Source: Saprospiraceae bacterium
GTDB lineage: Bacteria; Bacteroidota; Bacteroidia; Chitinophagales; Saprospiraceae
Reading direction: 5' to 3'
DNA: 64,000 nucleotides
NCBI GenBank assembly: GCA_020629715.1
Contig: JAHDCU010000008.1
Span: 62,001 to 126,000 of the forward strand
The number at the start of each line of letters is the position of its first letter. The stretch's first letter is position 1. The notes beneath the pieces were generated by a model. The model was given only the letters and a program-made list of their open reading frames with translations, made no database searches and was not told the origin of the DNA. The position numbers were made by a program, and so were the translations under genes. Shown here piece after piece: positions 61,064 to 64,000 of this stretch.

Positions 61064-63649
61064 TTGAAATTATTCATATTGCTGATCCATTTTGGATTAT
61101 ACAATCTACTATGTGGCCCACTTGCTTCACAGCGCTATTCTTGTACTGGAGAGTCATTGATAGCAACTCATGTGGGTAGTTCTACTCATATTTCGCGGCC
61201 TCTATACATCCCTTTTTCGACACCATTTTTAAGTCCGATAGCATCATATGCCAATATACAATTAGATGCCATCGGTTTCAATAGTTCAGATCATTTTTTA
61301 TATGGTGTCAAGATGGAGTCGAATGAAATTATACGGCTCAAGCGAAATAATCAGACTGAGCTGGTAGGTAATTATCTATCCTCAGACACCATATACTCCA
61401 ATGCTGGTGATTGTCACCCAAATGGTCAGTTCTTGATACATGATTATCGCTTGAATGAAATTTTGGTTTTTGAGGTCGAAGATGAGTTTAGCTATGTACG
61501 AGCGATAGACTTATACTGGGATCCTGAGGCGGATGTGGAGGGTGACTTTCAGATTCGCTTATTTGATTTGGTTATTGATCCTTTCAACCCGAGTTATGCA
61601 TACTCTTATCAAAGTGTCGGTAAAGATCTGTCATTGGGACCAGAATCGACTCAGGGAAGTATATTGCAAATCAATATTGACTATGATGATCTAGAACTAG
61701 GTAAAGTGACACCTATATCGCAGACCGATACAGATCGGATTAAGCACATCGGAGGATTGATGTTTTCACCACTTGGACAGTTGACCGCTTATGGGACTGC
61801 CGAAGAAGGACTTAATGCCGAGCAAGAACAGTTTTATGGTATCAATATATTTTCGGGTGAGACTGTAGATCTTAATATCAATAATATCGGTTCGGATATC
61901 AGCGATGGTTGTTCCTGTCCATATTCACTTTCGTTTACCTGTCTAGTACCTGACGACGGTATGTATTGCAATGATGATGTAAAAAAGGTTTTTCTCACCA
62001 TAAGTAATAATGGGCTGCTTCCACTAGAGAATATTACGTTGAGAGATACGATGCCTGAGGGGATGATCATAGAGAATATTTCTGATAATATCGACGGAGT
62101 GATCGAAGAGGGTACCGGTATAGGCTCGGATATGTTAGTCATCAAGAACTTCAATATTGCGGCAAGGTCGGAGTTGGAGATTACGATATGGCTAAGAAGT
62201 GTGGATGCTCCTGTGGGGAATACTTACTATCAGGCTTTTTTATATGATTTGCCACCGAAATATGGTGAAGTATATGCATCAGATAATGTCTGGACAGTAG
62301 GTGAGCAAGGTGATCCATCGTTGTTTGTAGTTACGCCACGTAGATTGGACGATGTACAATGGGAGGTCATATCTCCGACAGACTGTTTAGAAGCTGATGA
62401 TGGTCAGATTATTGTTAGTTCACCCCAGTTTTTTGAAGGGACTGAGTATGAAATAAAGATTTTAAATAGGATAGGGTATGCAGAGTATACCTACGAGGTC
62501 ACTATTGACGAAAACAGCGCTTTTACATTGGATTCTTTATATCCTGGCAATTATCAACTCTTTCAGCTCCGGTCTTTAAAGGACAACTGTAGCTTGGCTG
62601 TAAAGGATACTTTGATCTATTTGGAAGCACCTAATGATCTACTCCAGTTGACGATTGAAAGCAATAGCCCAATATGCTTCGGAGATGATATACAGCTCCA
62701 GAGTCAGTTAGAACCAGAGGGTGGTCTTCGTTGGACTGGCCCCGATCTATACGGATCTGAAGATATTAACCCGATCATAGAAGATGCTACCCTAATTAAC
62801 TCTGGTGAATACACGGTACTTGCAACCTACGGGTATTGCAGCCAGACTAGGAATCTAGATGTAGAAGTAAAAGAAGAAATCGATGCATCAATAGAGGGAA
62901 AGACAGAATATTGCCAAAGAGATACACTGAGCCTAGCAGCGATTGCGGGTGGTGAGCAATTATCCTATCGTTGGAGTGGTCCATCAACCAGTGAAGCGGT
63001 AGACTCTATCTTAAATATTGTCGATATTACTGATATACATGATGGTACATACCAAGTCATTATTGATAATACTGCCTGTCAAGATACTGCGTCGTGGGAT
63101 GTCCTTGTATTACCTACGCCAACACTTACCTTGGATTCTGAACTCTATTCTGAGTTTTGTGATCCAGTCTATCTTACTCCAGAGGTATCTGGTGATAATA
63201 ATGTCACCTATCAATGGCAGCCCGCAACAGGACTGAGCTGCTCTGACTGTCTTGAGCCTGAGCTTCGCTATGTAGTGCAGCCTCGCTATCAGCTAAATGT
63301 AGAAAATCAATATATGTGTAGTGATAGTGCAGAAATAGACATACAGCTGAATACGGAGCGGATGGCATACGCTCCAAATGTATTTTCAGTCAATGGACAA
63401 AAGGAAAATGATAGATTTACATTATATCCAGGATGTGTAACTCAAGATATTTTGTTGCTCAAAATTTTTGATCGATGGGGAAATATGGTGTATGATCAAG
63501 GGTTGAATGGTGACACCAATACGCTCAGTTTTTGGGATGGTCAACTAAATGGTATTAGGTTGTCGAGCGGCGTATATACATGGATAGCAGAGCTAAGGCT
63601 TATCGACGGAACTAAAAGGGAATTGTCAGGCAGTATCACCTTTTTGTAA
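61064..63649 (+). CDS. Large secreted protein with DUF11-like and Ig-like domains and a type B (gliding-type) sorting domain
   Basis: The start is uncertain. TTG at 61064 (LKLFILLIHFGLYNLL) gives a signal peptide directly; an upstream TTG at 60968 would add 32 mostly polar residues, so 61064 is preferred. An N-terminal propeller-like region (about 35-280) is followed by a DUF11-like domain (LENITLRDTMPEGMII) and Ig/PKD-like repeats with cysteine pairs. The C-terminus ends GVYTWIAELRLIDGTKREL, like gliding motility-associated (T9SS type B) sorting domains. Such proteins are exported by type IX secretion and often act as adhesins. No partner gene is adjacent. Confidence 0.8.
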   Translation: MKLFILLIHFGLYNLLCGPLASQRYSCTGESLIATHVGSSTHISRPLYIPFSTPFLSPIASYANIQLDAIGFNSSDHFLYGVKMESNEIIRLKRNNQTELVGNYLSSDTIYSNAGDCHPNGQFLIHDYRLNEILVFEVEDEFSYVRAIDLYWDPEADVEGDFQIRLFDLVIDPFNPSYAYSYQSVGKDLSLGPESTQGSILQINIDYDDLELGKVTPISQTDTDRIKHIGGLMFSPLGQLTAYGTAEEGLNAEQEQFYGINIFSGETVDLNINNIGSDISDGCSCPYSLSFTCLVPDDGMYCNDDVKKVFLTISNNGLLPLENITLRDTMPEGMIIENISDNIDGVIEEGTGIGSDMLVIKNFNIAARSELEITIWLRSVDAPVGNTYYQAFLYDLPPKYGEVYASDNVWTVGEQGDPSLFVVTPRRLDDVQWEVISPTDCLEADDGQIIVSSPQFFEGTEYEIKILNRIGYAEYTYEVTIDENSAFTLDSLYPGNYQLFQLRSLKDNCSLAVKDTLIYLEAPNDLLQLTIESNSPICFGDDIQLQSQLEPEGGLRWTGPDLYGSEDINPIIEDATLINSGEYTVLATYGYCSQTRNLDVEVKEEIDASIEGKTEYCQRDTLSLAAIAGGEQLSYRWSGPSTSEAVDSILNIVDITDIHDGTYQVIIDNTACQDTASWDVLVLPTPTLTLDSELYSEFCDPVYLTPEVSGDNNVTYQWQPATGLSCSDCLEPELRYVVQPRYQLNVENQYMCSDSAEIDIQLNTERMAYAPNVFSVNGQKENDRFTLYPGCVTQDILLLKIFDRWGNMVYDQGLNGDTNTLSFWDGQLNGIRLSSGVYTWIAELRLIDGTKRELSGSITFL

Positions 63650-63657
63650 ACTAAAAA

Positions 63658-63686
63658 AGAGCAAATAGCATTTCGCTATTTACTCT
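63658..63686. terminator. Bidirectional terminator between the type IX protein and aconitase
   Basis: AGAGCAAATAGC and GCTATTTACTCT pair over twelve bases with one mismatch around ATTTC, flanked by A-rich and T-rich tracts. Both neighbouring genes converge on it. Confidence 0.8.
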
Positions 63687-63729
63687 TTTATATCATTTAG
63701 CAAAGTCCTACGACTTTAGATTTTATTGA

Positions 63730-64000
63730 TTAAGCTACACCAGCATCTTTTCTGATCTTATTAAGGGCTGAACCGGCTTTTACCCAATCAATCTGTGCTT
63801 GATTGTAAGTATGCGATACTTTAAATTCATCATTGGTACCGTCGTGGTGGTCTAATTTTATGGTCAATGGTTTTCCTGGTGCCATCGCATCAAAATCTAG
63901 GATACTCACAATATCATCCTGACGTACTTTATCGTAATCTGATTTATCGATAAAGGTAAGCGCAAGCATACCTTGCTTCTTGAGGTTAGTTTCATGAATA
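63730..64000 (-). CDS. Aconitate hydratase, C-terminal end (gene continues beyond the window)
   Basis: The frame is open from base 64000, so only the last 89 residues are seen. They begin IHETNLKKQGMLALTF and contain ILDFDAMAPGKPLTIKLDH and AGSALNKIRKD, the C-terminus of mitochondrial-like aconitases of Bacteroidota. The enzyme isomerises citrate to isocitrate in the citric acid cycle with a 4Fe-4S cluster; the cluster ligands are outside the window. A terminator shared with the convergent gene follows. Confidence 0.9.
   Translation of the reverse strand, partial: IHETNLKKQGMLALTFIDKSDYDKVRQDDIVSILDFDAMAPGKPLTIKLDHHDGTNDEFKVSHTYNQAQIDWVKAGSALNKIRKDAGVA

Overview
The window is a 64 kb stretch of chromosome from a member of the Bacteroidota, most probably in or near the Saprospiria. 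The assignment rests on several things seen here: type IX secretion sorting domains of both kinds (8361-10967 and 61064-63649), a single-cytochrome succinate dehydrogenase, an atpD-atpC pair detached from the other ATP synthase genes, a very short epsilon subunit, TonB receptors of the peptidase-associated type, lipoproteins with LFSC/LGSC-like lipoboxes, and promoters of the TTTG-N19-21-TAnnTTTG kind. Start codons are often TTG or GTG, and Shine-Dalgarno sites are mostly weak. The class-level assignment is inference. No tRNA, rRNA, CRISPR array, prophage or complete insertion sequence was seen, and no intergenic gap reaches 300 bases.

Layout. 1-4.6 kb: two outer-membrane proteins (a DUF5916 fragment and a TonB receptor), then rpsU. 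4.8-13.2 kb: an acyl-CoA dehydrogenase behind a perfect palindrome, a GT39-like membrane glycosyltransferase, a secreted sugar dehydrogenase fused to a diheme cytochrome, and a flippase-like membrane protein coupled to a GT4 glycosyltransferase. 13.2-16.7 kb: sdhC-sdhA-sdhB. 17-21 kb: a FIST sensor coupled to a four-PAS hybrid histidine kinase. 21.4-24.7 kb: an unknown protein, RNase R and a SPOR protein. 24.8-27.3 kb: a BlaI/BlaR1-type pair with two operator-like palindromes flanking the predicted promoter. 27.4-32.7 kb: a second flippase-like protein, a DUF4197 lipoprotein, membrane proteins and atpD-atpC. 32.8-38.8 kb: a helix-turn-helix regulator, DUF547 and TIGR04283 glycosyltransferase genes, hemA, a metallo-beta-lactamase-fold hydrolase and a PaaE-like reductase. 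39-42.8 kb: a sugar transporter with a GH32 lipoprotein, and an FKBP isomerase. 42.8-47.5 kb is more accessory in character: two unknown secreted proteins, one with repeated CX3C motifs, a HAD phosphatase broken by a one-base frameshift, an esterase and a PLP decarboxylase. 47.6-51.1 kb: a truncated RhuM and a UvrD-like helicase-nuclease. 51.3-53 kb: a small secreted basic protein behind an FNR-like box, and a beta-lactamase-fold lipoprotein. 53.2-57.2 kb: a four-gene run of TauE-like exporter, SDR, alpha-oxoamine synthase and double-VOC protein. 57.3-64 kb: an ECF sigma factor with an anti-sigma/barrel protein, AMP nucleosidase, mscL, a large type IX-secreted adhesin-like protein and the end of aconitase.

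Functionally the window mixes core respiration and energy genes (sdhCAB, atpDC, aconitase, acyl-CoA dehydrogenase), envelope and glycan genes, and three sensory systems (FIST/PAS kinase, BlaI/BlaR1, ECF sigma/anti-sigma). The most promising leads are the BlaI/BlaR1 operator pair with its atypical receptor ectodomain, the FIST-PAS kinase pair, the CX3C-repeat secreted protein, the FNR-like box before the small secreted protein, the oxoamine synthase operon, and two families of degenerate intergenic repeats. Nothing here is proven to be a new system from sequence alone.
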